From positions 1-6,274 of the forward strand of contig VBQB01000287.1 of the NCBI GenBank assembly GCA_005887855.1: 6,274 nucleotides of DNA. Direction: 5' to 3'. Below are positions 5,298 to 6,274 of this stretch, in pieces; position 1 is the stretch's first letter; each line of letters begins with the position of its first letter. Position numbers and translations under genes: made by a program. Source of the stretch: Verrucomicrobiota bacterium. GTDB lineage: Bacteria; Verrucomicrobiota; Verrucomicrobiae; Chthoniobacterales; UBA10450. Below the pieces are notes generated by a model. The model was not told the origin of the DNA. It made no database searches and was given only the letters and a program-made list of their open reading frames with translations.

Positions 5298-5645
5298 CTA
5301 ACGCGTGCCTGGAGTCGCCTTTGGCCGGAAGAGCGAGCGAAAAAATTCCACGACTCCCCCGCCTTGATCTGTTTTTTTCATGGTCTGGGGTCGAGTCCGG
5401 CGTTTTTTACGACGTTGCTCTGTCGGTGTTGGCGCGGTAACCGCAGGCACTGTTGGCGTGGCAGTGAGCTCTGGCATAGCGGTTGGTGGCATAGCAGTGA
5501 GCTCTGGCGTAGGGGTCGGCAATTCCATGGGCGTGGGTGTAGCGACAGCTGGCGTCCCTATAATCGCAGGCCAATTCTCGCGAGTTGGCTTTTTTGCGAG
5601 ACATTGGGCAACTCCAGAGATAATTGCGACAGCTACCGAAACCAT
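5298..5645 (-). CDS. Membrane-anchored Pro/Thr-rich protein (at least 115 aa; true start uncertain)
   Basis: I recognise no family. From ATG 5645 the product begins with a hydrophobic stretch (VSVAVAIISGVAQCLA, 2-17). A Pro/Thr/Ala-rich linker follows (31-76, with repeated PTPTP and PELTA units), then a strongly basic patch (RRKKRRTRP, 78-86) and a C-terminal segment GGGVVEFFRSLFRPK (95-109). The same frame stays open upstream to a TGA at 5781-5783 and there encodes SERLTLIRSEIDLRHGDAKH and RQTQRLARWAIGVG. That is an amphipathic, basic lead-in to the membrane helix and looks like genuine coding sequence. It contains no ATG, GTG or TTG, so either the start is the ATG at 5645 (with GGAG 5 nt before it), or a rare start is used, or the frame is the broken continuation of the overlapping upstream frame (5992-5753). 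Confidence 0.55.
   Translation of the reverse strand: MVSVAVAIISGVAQCLAKKPTRENWPAIIGTPAVATPTPMELPTPTPELTAMPPTAMPELTATPTVPAVTAPTPTEQRRKKRRTRPQTMKKTDQGGGVVEFFRSLFRPKATPGTR
5461..5508 (-). repeat. 15-bp direct repeat, 33-bp period, in the Pro/Thr linker
   Basis: GCAGTGAGCTCTGGC occurs at 5461-5475 and again at 5494-5508. The offset is 33 bp, or 11 codons, and each copy encodes PELTA on the minus strand. The period is a whole number of codons, as expected for a linker growing by in-frame duplication. Confidence 0.7.
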
Positions 5646-5752
5646 TCCAACTCCAATTGCCCAGCGTGCGAGGCGCTGAGTTTGCCTATGCTTGGCGTCG
5701 CCATGTCTTAGATCGATCTCACTTCGTATGAGCGTCAGTCGTTCCGAAGCGG

Positions 5753-5992
5753 TTATGATTTCATTGGAGGAAGCGTCGAGTCAGACTGGATTTCTAAGAA
5801 ATAGTCCTGACAAGCCCTGAGTTCGCTTTCCGCAAAGGCGCGAAGCTTACTGGGCTTAGTGCGCTCGACCACTTTCCAAAAATTAGATCGATCTGCCATA
5901 ACCCTGGTTTCAGCGTTGGGCGTACAAGCGACGTGGGCCTTAAGTTTCGCCAAGAGATTCTCTACTTCTGCCCGATCATTGCAACCGCGCAT
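5753..5992 (-). CDS. Short frame, possible N-terminal part of the membrane-anchored protein
   Basis: This is an open frame with no recognisable domain. The first Met is 5992, but ATG 5899 (MADRSNFWKVVERTKPSKLR) with AGGG just upstream is an equally good or better start. From there the sequence is charged and helix-like: KLRAFAESELRACQDYFLEI. It stops at 5753, after the other frame (5298-5780) has already opened, so the last nine codons overlap that frame. The helix-like character of this frame and of the next suggests one protein of about 190-200 residues interrupted by a one-base loss between about 5753 and 5780. It could also be two overlapping genes or noncoding. Confidence 0.35.
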   Translation of the reverse strand: MRGCNDRAEVENLLAKLKAHVACTPNAETRVMADRSNFWKVVERTKPSKLRAFAESELRACQDYFLEIQSDSTLPPMKS

Positions 5993-6190
5993 CCACCAAT
6001 TACAAAACGCCTATCGCAACGACTGACATCATACCTTGGCCGTAAGAGGGCCTCGCTCAAAACGCAAAGGAACCCGGACGAGCCAGTTCTGCAGCGGTAC
6101 TCGATTTAATTCGAGGCCACCTAACGCAACCAAAGATTTTTTCAAAAATAATTACGGCCAGCGAGCGTCTTCGCACGTTTTGTTTTGTAA

Positions 6191-6274
6191 ATGCCAGACG
6201 AATTCCGCAATTCGCGAATTATTCGCAATAGGCTCTCATCTCAACAGTTGTTTCGGATCCTGGATTTGCGAGGC
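6191..6274 (+). CDS. Possible start of a gene leaving the right edge (28 codons)
   Basis: ATG 6191 opens a frame that remains open to the last base (MPDEFRNSRIIRNRLSSQQL and on). There is no SD and no recognisable motif, and the palindrome cluster lies inside it, so it may be intergenic. It is listed only because no stop is seen before the edge. Confidence 0.15.
   Translation, partial: MPDEFRNSRIIRNRLSSQQLFRILDLRG
6201..6226. repeat. Overlapping palindromes (AATTCGCGAATT and GCGAAT-T-ATTCGC)
   Basis: AATTCGCGAATT (6209-6220) is a perfect 12-bp palindrome. GCGAAT (6214-6219) and ATTCGC (6221-6226) form a second inverted repeat sharing its right half, and a further GAATTC lies at 6200-6205. 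Such stacked half-sites can mark an operator or the end of a dispersed intergenic repeat; no binding protein can be named. Confidence 0.4.

Larger units (their letters stand above)
5993..6274. other. Right-end region without a confident gene
   Basis: This stretch is more AT-rich towards its end. No tRNA-like or rRNA-like structure is visible. It holds a short inverted repeat CTCGA/TCGAG (6100-6115), the palindrome cluster described separately, and an open plus-strand frame at the edge. On the minus strand, short open tails that end ...DPKQLLR-stop or ...MRAYCE-stop enter from the edge; neither can be assigned. Confidence 0.5.

Noticed and set aside
5364..5711. Two plus-strand frames rich in Gly, Val, Trp and Cys
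   Set aside because: They are the reverse complement of the Pro/Thr-rich repeat region. The minus-strand reading gives a coherent helix-linker-basic layout, while the plus-strand readings do not.
1..6274. Mobile elements, CRISPR arrays, tRNA and rRNA genes
   Set aside because: I saw no transposase frame, terminal inverted repeats, regularly spaced repeats, cloverleaf or rRNA-like sequence on either strand.

Overview
The window looks like ordinary bacterial chromosome of moderate GC content. Genes are closely spaced, several starts are GTG, and Shine-Dalgarno (SD) use is mixed: strong in front of the two central minus-strand membrane genes, absent in front of infA and the RRM gene. The RuvC-type protein resembles what I remember of Verrucomicrobiota homologues, so a soil or freshwater verrucomicrobial (Spartobacteria-like) or similar genome is my best guess. 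That guess rests on memory of the families, not on a search, and is weak.

Layout. (1) Positions 1-2970, all minus strand, read right to left: a six-helix membrane protein of unknown function (2970-2299), a DUF2142/GT-C-like polytopic membrane protein (2286-793) coupled to it through an SD that overlaps the upstream stop, a hairpin over that gene's stop codon, then a RuvC-family resolvase (660-253) whose stop overlaps the ATG of a lipB octanoyltransferase gene (256-1) that runs off the left edge. (2) Positions 2971-4236 hold two plus-strand genes. One is an aquaporin-family channel whose second NPA box lacks the usual arginine. The other encodes a 96-residue glycine-zipper protein with internal repeats. 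(3) Positions 5117-4310, minus strand, form a compact information-processing cluster: a single-RRM RNA-binding protein, a near-perfect 14-bp hairpin, infA (IF-1), and a 73-residue CxxC..H protein only 5 bp further on. (4) Positions 5298-5992, minus strand, hold two reading frames that look like parts of one membrane-anchored Pro/Thr-rich protein split by a frame change. (5) The last ~280 bases have no confident gene. They contain a cluster of overlapping AT/CG palindromes and an open frame that leaves the right edge.

How the genes relate. No single pathway links the window. The clearest functional unit is RRM protein - IF-1 - small CxxC..H protein, which fits a translation or RNA-handling operon. 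The ruvC-lipB pair is joined by a 4-nt ATGA overlap but combines DNA repair with lipoate synthesis. The main oddities are a RuvC that keeps all four catalytic acidic residues but lacks about 32 residues from the middle of the fold, an aquaporin with an apparently Arg-free selectivity filter, the strong hairpin in front of infA, and the split reading frame near 5753-5783. I see no mobile element, CRISPR array, tRNA or rRNA.
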